64,000 bases of DNA from positions 1,054,001 to 1,118,000 of the forward strand of contig OZ251234.1 of NCBI GenBank assembly GCA_965240325.2, written 5' to 3'. The notes under the pieces are model-generated. The model searched no databases. It saw only the letters and a program-made list of their open reading frames with translations, and was not told where the DNA came from. The stretch's first letter is position 1; each line of letters begins with the position of its first letter. Positions 41,336-51,800 of this stretch are shown here, in pieces. The stretch is from Rebecca billardiae RCC1528 (taxonomy: Eukaryota; Haptophyta). The position numbers were made by a program, and so were the translations under genes.

Positions 41336-44300
41336 TCACGGGGTGTACTGGAAGAAGGAGAAGACGGTGTTGTATGCAAGCAGCTGTTGGGCGGCAGGAA
41401 GCACGGGAGCGGCAAGGCCGCGCGCGGGGGGAGCGAGGGTCAGCTGCGCGTGCGCGAGGCTGCGCGCTGGATTGCTCGCGGCGGCGCGCGCACGGCGCGC
41501 GGGCGCGCACGGCGCGGCGCGCGCGCGCGCTCGTCCGTCCCACCTTGAGCATGCGCTCGTAGAGGGTGGAGGTCTCTTCGCGGAACTCGATGAGCGGATC
41601 GAGGCCGGCGACGGAGCGCAGCCCGACCATATCCTGCACCGAGCGCATGTCCGCGATGTGCTGCTTCCACAGCGTGTCCAGCTGGACGAGCAGCAGGTAG
41701 CGCGCGGTCGCGGCTGCGAGCGAGTCGCGTGCGCCGTCCAGCGCCGCCGCCTTGCGCTCGAGCGCGGCACGCGCGGCGGATTGCGCCTTGGACGCGTCGA
41801 GCTCGGCGCCGGCGGCGAGCTCGGCGTCGCCCAGCTCGAGCGCCGCGCCGAAGAACTGGCGCAGCTTGCCCACGGCCGAGGCCGACGCCTCCGCCGCGGC
41901 CGCCGCCGCGCCGCCGCCCTTCAACGTCGCGGACGCCTCCGACAAAATGCCATTGGCCGTCGTCTCGCACTGCTCGGCGAGCACGCCGAGTAGCTCATCG
42001 TCGGGCGCGCCGAGGATCTTGCGCCGCAGCGCGTACACGGTGAGCCGCTGCTGCGCCGCCACCACGTCGTACTGGTACAGCTGCCGCCGGATGTACCGGT
42101 AGTACGCCTCGACCTTCTGCTGGACGGTCGCGAGCGTCTCGGTGACCTGCTTCGACTCGACCGGCGTGTCCTCTGAGAGCCGCAGCGCCGAGAAGATCGA
42201 CTTGACCTTGTCGCCGCCGAAGACGCGGAAGATCTCGTCGTCGAGCGAGAGGATGAAGCGCGACGAGCCCGGGTCGCCCTGCCGCCCCGCGCGGCCGCGC
42301 AGCTGCGCGTCGATCCGACGCGACTCGTGCCGCTGCGTGCCCACGACGTGAAGGCCTCCCAGGGAGATCACAGTCTCGCGCTCCTCCGCGAGCGCGTCGG
42401 CAAAGGTGGCCTTGACCGCGCGGTACGCGGCGCGGAGGGCCGCCTCGAGCGGCATGCTCGCGGCATCGACCTCCACGTCGCTCGACGCGCGCGACAGCGC
42501 CAGCTCGAACTCGGTGCGCGTCATCGGCTCTCCGCGCGCGCCGAGCGCGTCGCGCGCCGCGGCCGCGAGGGACTCCGCCTCTGCCGGCACGTCGGCGGGC
42601 AGCTCGAGCGCGGGCGCGGCGGCGGCGGCGGGCGCGCCGTCGGGCGCATCGAGCGCGTCCGCGAGCGCGTTGGTCAGCCACATCCGCGCGAGCATCGCCG
42701 GGTTCCCCCCGAGCAGGATGTCCGTCCCGCGCCCCGCCATGTTGGTCGAGATGGTGACGGCGCCGGCGCGGCCCGCCTGCGCAATCACGAGCGACTCGCG
42801 CGCCGCAATGTCCGCGCGCGCGTTGAGCACCTCGTGCTCGATGCCCTCGGCCTTGAGCGCGTCGGAGAGCTCCTCCGAGTCCGCGATCGACGCGGTGCCC
42901 ACCAGCACCGGCCGCCCCGCCTCGTGCATCCGCTTCACCTCGTCGACGAACGCTTTGCGCTTGCCCTCCTTGTTGACGAAAACGACGTCCGGGTAATCAC
43001 GGCGCGCGACCGGCGCCGCGGTGGGCACGCTCACGACCGTCGTGCCGTAGACCGAGTCGAACTCGGCGAACTCCTGGGTCGCCGTGCCCGACATGCCGGC
43101 GAGCGTCGCGTACTGCGTGAACAGCGACTGGTACGTCACCGTGGCGATCACCTGCTCGCGCGCGCGCCGCCGTGAGGGCGGGATGGCGGGATGGCGGGGT
43201 GGCGGGGCGCGCGTCAGAGTGGCCGCGACTCGACCGTGTGCGTCGCACCCGGCGGCGCCGCCGCCGGGCCGCTCGCGCGCGGCGGCGGGCCAAGCGCCGG
43301 GCGTGGCGTCGATCGGTGTGGCTGGCGCGCTCGCTCGCGCGCGCGCGCGCGCACCTGCGACACGTTGGACAGCGACACGCCCTCCGACGCCTCCACCGCC
43401 TGCTGCAGCCCGTCACCCCAGCGCCGCCCCGCAAGCACGCGCCCCGTGAACTCGTCGACAATGGCCACCGCGTCCTGCTCGACAATGTACTGCTCGTCGC
43501 GCTTGTACAGCTCCTGCGCGCGCGAGGGGCGGGGCGGCGGGCAGTGCGCGTGAGCTGATGTGCGCTCGCCGCGTGCCGCCGCGGCGGCTTGAGCGCGCGT
43601 GGCGCGCACGAGTGCGTCGCGCGAGCCCGGCTGCGGGGCCGGAGCAGCGCGGCAGCAACTCTTTAACTCTCTCGCGCGAGCGCGCGCGCGGGGCGGCGCG
43701 AGCGGCGCGAGCGACGTGCCTTGGCCTTGAGCGCGTTGACGATGTACGGCGCCCACGGCGTCTTCGGGTCGAAGATGTTCTCCACGCCGAGCAGCTTGTT
43801 CGCCACGGCGATCCCGTCCGTCGTCAGCTCGACCAGCTTCTCCTTCTCTGAGACTTTGTAGTGCGTGGTGCGCTGCAGCGCGCTTGCAACCTTGGCAGCC
43901 GTGGTCGTCTTGCCCGTGTCCGCGGCGGTGGAGTCGGCGATGATGAGCGGCGTGCGCGCCTCGTCGATGAGGATCGAGTCGGCCTCGTCGACGATGCAGA
44001 AGTGCAGCCCGCGCAGCACCACGCCCTCCTTGTCCGTCGCCAGGTTGTCGCGCAGATAATCAAATCCGAGCTCCGAATTCGTCACGTATGTCACATCCGA
44101 GTTGTACGCGTCGCGCTTCTCCTCGGCGGGCGCGGAGACGCCGACGATGCCGACGGAGAGGCCGAGCAGCGTGTACACGTTGCCCATCAGCTCCGCGTCG
44201 CGCCGCGCGAGGTACTCCGAGCACGTCACCACGTGCGCCCCCTTCCCCTCCAGAGCGTAGAGGTACGCGGCAAGAACGCCCACCAGCGTCTTGCCCTCGC

Positions 44301-44829
44301 CGGTGGCCATCTCGGCGAGCTTGCCCGCGGCGAGGGCCATGCCGCCGACGAGCTGCACGTCGTAGTGGCGGAGCCCAAGCGCGCGCCACGACGCCTCGCG
44401 CACCACCGCGAACGCCTCCTCGAGGATCGAGTCGAGCGTGGCGCCGCCCGCGAGCCGCTCGCGAAACTCTGCCGTCTTCGCGCGCAGCGCCGCGTCGTCG
44501 AGCGCCTCGATCTCGGGCTCGAGCGCGTTGATGCGCTCGACGCGGGCGAGGTACTCGCTGACGAGCTTGTCGTTCGCCTCCTTCGAGAACTCAGCCTCGC
44601 CCCTCGAATCCGCCGGGTCGTTGAGCACCTTGCTCATTGTGTCGAGCAGGCCCATGCGCGCGAACGCGCGTCGCGAGTCAGCGACGGGCGCCAGCGCGAC
44701 CGGCGTGGGCCGCGCGGTCACCACCGACGCCGTCGTCGTCAGCCGCGACGCAGCCGGCGTGCGAACATGCCGCGTCGGTGGCGCGAAGGCCAGCAGCGCC
44801 GTGGCGCACGCGAAGACCGCGATCGTCAT
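41336..44829 (-). CDS. SECA: Plastid preprotein translocase ATPase SecA
   Basis: Motor ATPase of the thylakoid/plastid Sec pathway. Four exons on the minus strand: 44829-43720, 43513-43355, 43151-41544 and 41383-41336, about 974 aa. Joins are [17 protein letters not shown] (GC-AG intron), [16 protein letters not shown] (GT-AG) and [20 protein letters not shown] (GT-AG). The leader [20 protein letters not shown] is a signal peptide ending in AFAP, the motif of red-lineage complex plastid precursors, followed by a Thr/Ala/Val-rich transit stretch. The motor begins about residue 55. It includes [20 protein letters not shown] (Walker A), [20 protein letters not shown] (DEAD), [73 protein letters not shown] and [20 protein letters not shown]. 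No C-terminal zinc finger is present, as in plastid SecA. An Ala-rich insert separates the two halves near 42500-42660. Confidence 0.95.
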
Positions 44830-45077
44830 CAGGACGGCAATGACAGCGGTGCTCTGGAAGGTTCGCCGATGCTCCTGTGGCGGAAATGAATCCGGGCGCA
44901 GAGACTCCGGCCGGCAACTGGCCCTTGGTCTTGAATAATAATAGTTGATCAGTGGCGCACTGTCAAATGTGACCAATTCCTTTGATGATGTGATGACATT
45001 GACGATGATTGTTGATCATCACTCGTGATGATGAACACTCAGGCGAATGCGGGCCGTCACCTTGCCTAATACTATGA

Positions 45078-46016
45078 TCACCGCCGCTCGTCGCGCACCT
45101 CAAAGGTACACACTGACGAGGCCGCGTCCGCGCATTCGTAAGGCGCAAAGCGCGTGGGATCCGTGGCCGCGACGTCCGCCGCGACGCACGCGCAGCGCGG
45201 CGCCACCCCAACCTCGCGCAGCTCGCGCGGCACGAGGGGCGCTGACTTTGCAGAGCCTGACAGGCCGTCGCACCACACGGAGCGCATGCCGCGCTCGGCT
45301 CTGGAATGGCAATGCGGCGGCGGCGGCTCGGTCGGCACCGACTGCCGCCCCTTCGCCGCCTCCGCCCTTCGGTGCGCCGCGCCGCGCTCCCGCGCCGCCT
45401 CGAGCGCGGCCGTGGGCCGTCCGTCCGCGCCGTAGAACGCGCCGCCCGCCAGAACGCCCTCACGCGTGTACGTGTCGTGCTGCTCGTAAAAGTCGTGCCA
45501 GTGGAGCACGCCGGCGAACTGCGCGTCCTCGGTGAAGGTGGACAGGTCGTCCGTCAAGTCGGCGCTCTCGGTCGACGTGAAATCCCCGGTCACGAAGGCG
45601 CGCGAGCCGTCGCGGCCGGTGAAGTGTTCGTACGCGCCACCGGGCGCGTAGTACTGCTTGCCGGTCGAGACGTCGTACACGGAGCCGAGGATGGCCAGAA
45701 GGAGGCGCGGGCTGCGGCCAGAGAATGGGGCGAGCTGCTCGTGTGTGAAGAGCTCGTGGCGTGGCTCGCGCTTCGGCGGCGGCGCTGGTGACGAGTGTGA
45801 CGGCGCGCCCGGCAAGCGATCCGGCAGATCCGTGAAGCGGCGATGCACGAGCGCTAGCACGAGCGCCGTGGCCGCGGAGAGGGCGAGACGGCGCGTGCCC
45901 GCGTTGAGCATGCGCGCGAGCATGATCGCCGCAGTGAGGCACAGCGCGCCCAGCGCGGCCAGCGCCACCACGAGCTGCTGCTCGGCCGCGGCGAGGCCGA
46001 CCTGGGGCTCGGCCAT
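45078..46016 (-). CDS. Neuferricin-like (CYB5D2) cytochrome b5/MAPR heme-binding protein
   Basis: Single exon, 312 aa. Two hydrophobic segments at about residues 14-34 and 42-58 (VVALAALGALCLTAAIML, LALSAATALVLALVH) suggest a membrane anchor. The MAPR-type cytochrome b5 domain begins HELFTHEQLAPFSGRSPRLL and continues AILGSVYDVSTGKQYYAPGG, AYEHFTGRDGSRAFVTGDFT and LHWHDFYEQHDTY. The tail has MRSVWCDGLSGS and PRELREVGVAPRCACV, matching the WC...PR...C.C end of neuferricin (CYB5D2) rather than simple cytochrome b5. Animal neuferricin binds heme and is involved in cytochrome P450 and cell-survival functions; the algal role is unknown. Divergent from the papain-family protease gene, with 218 bp between starts. 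Confidence 0.88.
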   Translation of the reverse strand: MAEPQVGLAAAEQQLVVALAALGALCLTAAIMLARMLNAGTRRLALSAATALVLALVHRRFTDLPDRLPGAPSHSSPAPPPKREPRHELFTHEQLAPFSGRSPRLLLAILGSVYDVSTGKQYYAPGGAYEHFTGRDGSRAFVTGDFTSTESADLTDDLSTFTEDAQFAGVLHWHDFYEQHDTYTREGVLAGGAFYGADGRPTAALEAARERGAAHRRAEAAKGRQSVPTEPPPPHCHSRAERGMRSVWCDGLSGSAKSAPLVPRELREVGVAPRCACVAADVAATDPTRFAPYECADAASSVCTFEVRDERR

Positions 46017-46234
46017 CGTTCACTTGGTTCACTTGTTCGTACAATGATGACAAGGCGACAAGCAAAAGAGCGCTCGCATTTGTTACAAGAGTGAGCTTAC
46101 CCTCATACTACTATTGTGATGATTCGTCCAAAGGGATTCGTCACAGTGACTCCAGCTTCAGTTCTCCAGACCTCCCGCCGAGAGATAGTCAGCCGCCGCT
46201 CGGTTTTAGCCGCCTACCCCTCCCCGCTGTGACA

Positions 46235-47994
46235 ATGATGATGAGCCTGGCGGCGGCCATCACCGTCGGCGTCCTGAGCGTGTTCGGCAAGCAGCCAGCC
46301 GTGCGGGAGCCCCACCCCCTTCAGCCGGGATGGAAGCTCGTGCACTTCACCGAGAGCCACCGTGCGTCCCTCGAGAAGTCGCTGCTCGGCGAGATGGAGA
46401 GCGGGATGGACAACAGCGGGGTTGAATGGGGCAAAGTGAAGGACCCAAACTTCCACGGCTTCACGGCCGCGGACGCGTCGGCGCGCATCGCCGGGATGCC
46501 CGCTGTCGCAGCCGTCGAGGGCCTTGCGGACACGATCGGCGAGAAGTGGATGGCCTGGAAGGATCAGTTCCAGACGGCGTTTGCAAACGCGCACGACGAG
46601 GGGCATGCGCTCCAAAACTACGCGAGCGCGTACGCGCAGATCGACGCGCGCAACCGCGATTCGGGCGGATTCGAGCTCGCCACGAACGAGGTACTGCCCC
46701 GCGCCAGCGCGCTCGCGCGCGCGCCGCCTCCCCGCGCTCGCACGCCCGCTCGAGACCGCGCGCCCGCGGCGCGCGCCCACCCGCTCGTCGCGCGCGCGCG
46801 CCTCATGCGCCTCAGTGGTCCTTCCTCTCGTCGGACGAGTTTGCTCAGCAGCTCGGCCTGGACGACATGATGGGCAACCGCACGCAGATCGAGCCGTTCC
46901 TCAAGGGCTCGAAGGGCGCGACGGACATCGAGAAGGCGGGGGGCCCGGCCGACGTGTCGTGGGTCGAGCAGCTGCCGCCGACTGGCAACCAGGAGGACTG
47001 CGAGTCGTGCTGGGCGTGGACAGCCTCGTCGCTGCTCGCGGCGTACGTGGCGATCGAGAACGGCGAGGCGCCCGTGCGGCTATCCGTGCAGCAGATGATG
47101 ATGTGCGCCGACTCGGTGGGCGCGCCGCTCTCGTGCAAGCGCCCTGCTCAGGGCCTGCCGGGCATGCCAGTCTTCTCGTGGCTCAGCCGCGGCATGGGTA
47201 ATTACGTGTGCCAGCATGACGATGTGCCGTACACGGGCACGGACGAGCCGAAGTGCTGCGAGGCGTACGAGAACGGGTGCGGCTCGTGGAAGCCCGTCTC
47301 GAGCACCTTCTCGCCCTTCTCGGACACATCGCGCATGGGGACCTTTGGAGGGATCTCGCCCAACGGGCCCGCGAGTGACGCGGTCGAGTCGGAGCTGGCG
47401 ATGGCGACGGCGCTGCAGCGCGGGCCGCTGGGCGTCGCCGTCGACCTGTCGTGCTTCAACTTTCAGAACTACGCCAAGGGCGTCTCGCGCAACTGCGACA
47501 GCCCCTCCGTCAACCACGCGGTCACGCTCGCCGGTCTGGGCACGTGCGCGGAGGGCGACAGGGCGCCGCCGTGCGACAAGGGCTACATCGGCCGGTACTG
47601 GATCATCCAGAACTCGTGGGGCGCGCAGTGGGGCCAGGCGGGGTACATCTACGCCGAGTACGGCGTGAACTACGCCGGGATCGCGTTCTGGCCGGGCACG
47701 AGGCCCGAGAAAATCAAGCACCTCGACTGGAGCGACCCGGACAAGGAGGGCCTTGACGGCTGCAACGACCCCAGCGGCGGGTTCGGCTTTGGCAGCGGGC
47801 CCACACTCGGCGGCTCGCTCAACGGCGGCGCAAAGGACACGGCTGACTTCGTCAAGAAGGCCACCCTTTCGCTCGCGCAGATCCTCGGCATCGCCGCTGG
47901 CGCCGTGTGCTGCTGCGCGTGCTCGGGTCTCTTCATCCTCGTCGTCGTGCTGCCGCGAACGATGGTCGACAAGCAGGGCCGGTCGCTCCTCTAA
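46235..47994 (+). CDS. Papain-family (C1A) cysteine protease with C-terminal transmembrane anchor
   Basis: Two exons: 46235-46690 and 46816-47994 with a GT-AG intron of 125 bp, 544 aa. The N-terminus MMMSLAAAITVGVLSVFG is a signal peptide. A pro-region of about 170 residues follows, with the FLSSDEFAQQLGL segment before the mature domain. Catalytic residues are visible: oxyanion Gln211 and Cys217 in NQEDCESCWAWTASS, His386 in SVNHAVTLAGLG, and Asn418 in WIIQNSWGAQWGQAGYIYAE. Extra cysteines (DKPKCCEAYENGC-like block) suggest added disulfides. After the catalytic domain a Gly/Ser-rich linker leads to a hydrophobic helix, LGIAAGAVCCCACSGLFILV, and a short basic tail (PRTMVDKQGRSLL). Membrane-anchored C1A proteases are unusual; a vacuolar or plasma-membrane location is inferred. 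Confidence 0.88.
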
Positions 47995-48583
47995 AGGCTA
48001 GGAGTGCAACGAAACCGCTAGGAGTACTACTTCATGCCGGGCTCTCACGACGGCCATCAGGGATGCCACGCAGGCCTGGCTGGGACATCTGCGGCCGACG
48101 TCACGACGGACGTCTGGCACTGCGACACGTCGCCGAGACGGCGGACCGCAGAGTTCCCGCGGCCGATTATCATCGGCGCGATATGCCGCCTGTGAAGATG
48201 ACGACAGGCGGCCAGTGGGTGCCCAGTGGCAGTGAGCCAGCACCGCACCGTAATAATTCGATGACGAATTGACTGATGGACGCGCGGACGAGTGTGAGCG
48301 CGATGCGTCGATCGACTGACTGATGAGTGATGTACTCGGTCCGATTACCGATAACTATACGCGGCTAGCTGAGTTATAGTCACCGACTCTGCAGTGACTC
48401 TGCTCATCTGCGGCCTTATTATCTCGGACGAGGCCGATGCCCATGGCCATCAGCAGCAGGCCCTAGGCCTAGTGCGCAGCACGGTGAGACTGAGTGACCG
48501 AGTGCAGCAGGCGGGGCCAGGCATAATTCACATCGTCATCAATAACGCTTACGCGCGCTATACTTACTCTCTCAGGCTCTCTC

Positions 48584-48627
<44 letters not shown>

Positions 48628-48788
48628 GTGATCAGAGCTATTAATCTATTCTATATCTAGATATAGATGATAGCGCTCTCTCTCTCTCTCTCTCTCTCTA
48701 TAGCTAGAGAGAGAGAGAGATTTAGATATAGTGAACGACGAGTTCATTAGTACTGGACACAGTACAGTCAACAGTGTCATACACTTAA

Positions 48789-48824
<36 letters not shown>

Positions 48825-48890
48825 TACAGTATTGCTGATGTCACAGAGTAAGTACTACGGAACTTTATCTAGGCTTCGACGAACAGCGGC
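47995..48890. other. Intergenic region with several microsatellites
   Basis: Convergent with the TTLL gene. Contains (CT)n at 48587-48623, (CT)n followed by (GA)n with fold-back at 48671-48720, and (TA)n at 48792-48823. No gene seen. Confidence 0.75.
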
Positions 48891-51800
48891 CTATACGACA
48901 GTCGTGACACGATGACGCGAGCGCGCGGCTGATGCGGCCGACGACGTTGATCCGGACGATGACGCCGCCGAGGACAAGACTGCGCTGCTCGACGTGCTAG
49001 CGGCCGAGGGCGGCCGCGGCGGGAGCATCAGACTCGAGCTGCTGCTGGCGGTCGCGGCCGATGCGCGCCGCCCGGCGCGTGAGACGACCCGCTCGTGCGT
49101 GGGCGAGGGCGCGATGCGCTCGTACATCCCGAGGTGCGCGGGCATCTCCCCGTACCCCCTCTCCCGCCCGCCCGACAGGAGCGCGTGCAGCTCGTGGTCA
49201 AAGGGCGGGCTCACCAGCCGGCTGGTGCGCCGCCCGCTGCGGCCGAGCTCGGCGAGGCGCCAGCTCGCCATGCGCGACAGCACCGCGCGGTCGAAGGCGG
49301 GCGGGTCCACCAGCCGCACCGTGTCGGCGATCAGCCGCTCCTTGAGCGCGGCGTCCAGCTGCGTCTCGCGCTCGAGCGAGGGCGACGAGTTCACCTCGAT
49401 CAGCCACGGGCGCAGCGTGCCCGCCTCGATCAGCACGTCGTAACCGAAGAGCTCGAAGGCGCACGGGTGCGGCTCGATCGAGTGCTCCACGGCCACGAGC
49501 GAGCGGACGACTGTCTCACGCACGCGCGCCCACACGCGCGCGAAGTCGATGCCGTCGGCCTCGAGCGCGGCGCGCAGCTGCGCGAGCGAGATCTTGGTCG
49601 CGGCGGCGGGCGCGGCGCCGTGTTCGCGCGCCCCGTCCGCGGCGGCGTCCGCGGCGTCGGTGCCACCCTGGTTGTCGTCGTCGTCGTCGCCGTCGCCGTC
49701 CGAGCCGCCGGCGCTGCTGCCGTCCGCATCGTGCGCGGCGGCCTCGGCGCGCGAGCTCGCGTGCCGCTGCACCGCCGTGTTGGTGAGGTGCACCAGCGGG
49801 TCTGAGAGCGCGGCGCGCTCGAGCGTGAACGGGCGCGACGCGAGCCGCGCGAGCCCCTCCGTGTACAGGAACGCCTCCAGCGGCTGCACGCTCGTGAGCA
49901 GCACGTACAGCCGGAGGTCGAGCTTGCGGCCGCCGAGCGTGAGCGGCCGCGGCACGTACCGTTGCACGACCGTGCGCCGCGCGTAGTGCACCTGCGAGAT
50001 GCTGTCGACCAGCCGGATGCCGCGGCCGCGCGAGGAGTCGGCGGGCTTGAGGATCCACACGTTCGGCGCAGGCTCGGCCCCCGGCTGCGGCGCGGGCGCG
50101 GCGCGGGCCGCCGCCTCCGCCTCACCGAACGCGTGCGCGAACTGCACGTACTCCTGGGGGAGCGCAAACGTGAGGGGAAGGAGCTCGGAGAAGGCGGCGC
50201 CGTGGCGGCGGGCGTGCGCGTCGAGCGCGCGCTTGAGCCGCTCCTTGTCTGAGAGCACGCGGCCGGAGGCGCGCGGGAAATGGTTCACGCGCTGGAACCG
50301 GAGCAGCCGCGACCAGTCGATGCGCGGCGCGCGCCACGTCCACAACAGGTTGAAAGGCGGCGCCCACAGCGGCGCGTCGCCGCCGGCTGTGCTCCCGCCC
50401 GCCGCGCCGCCCGCCGCGCCGCCGAGCTCGGCCGGCGCGGGAGGCACCATGGCCGCGTCCGGCGCGCGCGCCCACGCCCCCGCGCGCACGCCCGCGCGGC
50501 CGCCCTGCAGCAGCACGTCGTTCACAATGCCCACAACATCCGCGCGCGCGCGCTGCACGCAAAAGTAGCGCGGCTCAGCCGCCTTCTCGACGAGCGGCGG
50601 ACGACGCGCGGCCGGCGACTGAGCGGCAGGCGCAGACCGCCCGCCTGCCGCGCCGGCGGTGTCGCTGCCCTCGCCCTCGCTGCCCCGCGCCTCGGCCTCG
50701 GCACCGCCACGCGCGCCGTCCGGCTGTGCGCAGCCCGCTGCGCGCTGCGCCGAGCGCCACGCGCGCAGGGAACACTCAAGCGCGTCCAGTGCGCTTGCCA
50801 GGGCCGAGGCCGGCCCGTGGGGCGCGCCGCCGGACAGCGCGGCCGCGCCGCGGTGCGGCAGCGTGAGCAAGTCCTCGATTGAGCGCAGCTGCGGCCCGTA
50901 GCCGCGCACAGCGCCCGGGGCGGGCCCGGGGCCCTGCGCCGACTCCGCGCTCCGACACGCCGAGCCCGTGGGCGGCGCAACGGCTCGGCGCGAGCTGCTG
51001 TGGTGCGTGGCAAGGGTGTCGGCCAGACTCACGCCGTCGCCGAGGACCCACCGGTCGAACAGGGCGCTCACCGCACGCTCCCACTGCCCCTGCGCGGCCC
51101 GCGCGGCCGCCACGCACGCCGCGGCCGGCGCAGCTGGGAAGAGCGGCTGCAGTCGCTGTGCCATTCGCTCCAAGTCCGACTCGGCCGTTGAGGCGCCCGC
51201 AACGGCGCGCGCGCGCGCGGCCGGCGCTCTGGGCGCATGCTCGGCGCAGGGTGTGAAGCCCTGCTCCGCCGCCGCCGGTGCGGCGCCGTGCGCGCTGCGT
51301 GGGCTGCACGCGCTCGTCGGCTCCTCCGGGCTCGAGCGCTCGTCGCCCGCTCGCTCGAGCGTATCCGCAGAGAGGCTGGCCGTGGCGTCGGCTCCGACGT
51401 CGTGTGTCGGCGCCCCACCCTGCGCACCCACTTCCACTGCAGCGGCCTCGGCGCGCGCGGTCGAGTGATGCGCCGCGGGAGCGCCGTCGAGCAGCGCCGA
51501 TGGAGGCTCTGCCGCCCACACTCCGTGCGCGCCACCCGGCAGGGCCGCGGCGGCAGCGGCGCCCTTCTGCGGTGGCCAATCCGCGGCACAGGCGCCCTCG
51601 TGCGTTGGCCAATCACAGCGCAGCTCCTCGAGCGCTGCCGGAGCCGGCGCACCCCCTGCGCGCGGCGGCTCGGCTTGCAGCGGCTCAGCCGGGGGTGCGC
51701 TCGCGTGGCTGTCGTCTGCCGCGGGCGGAGGCTCGGCTGAGCCGCCATCTGCCGCGGGCGCACGCTCAGCTGAGCGCGCGGAGGGCACGCATGGTGGGGC

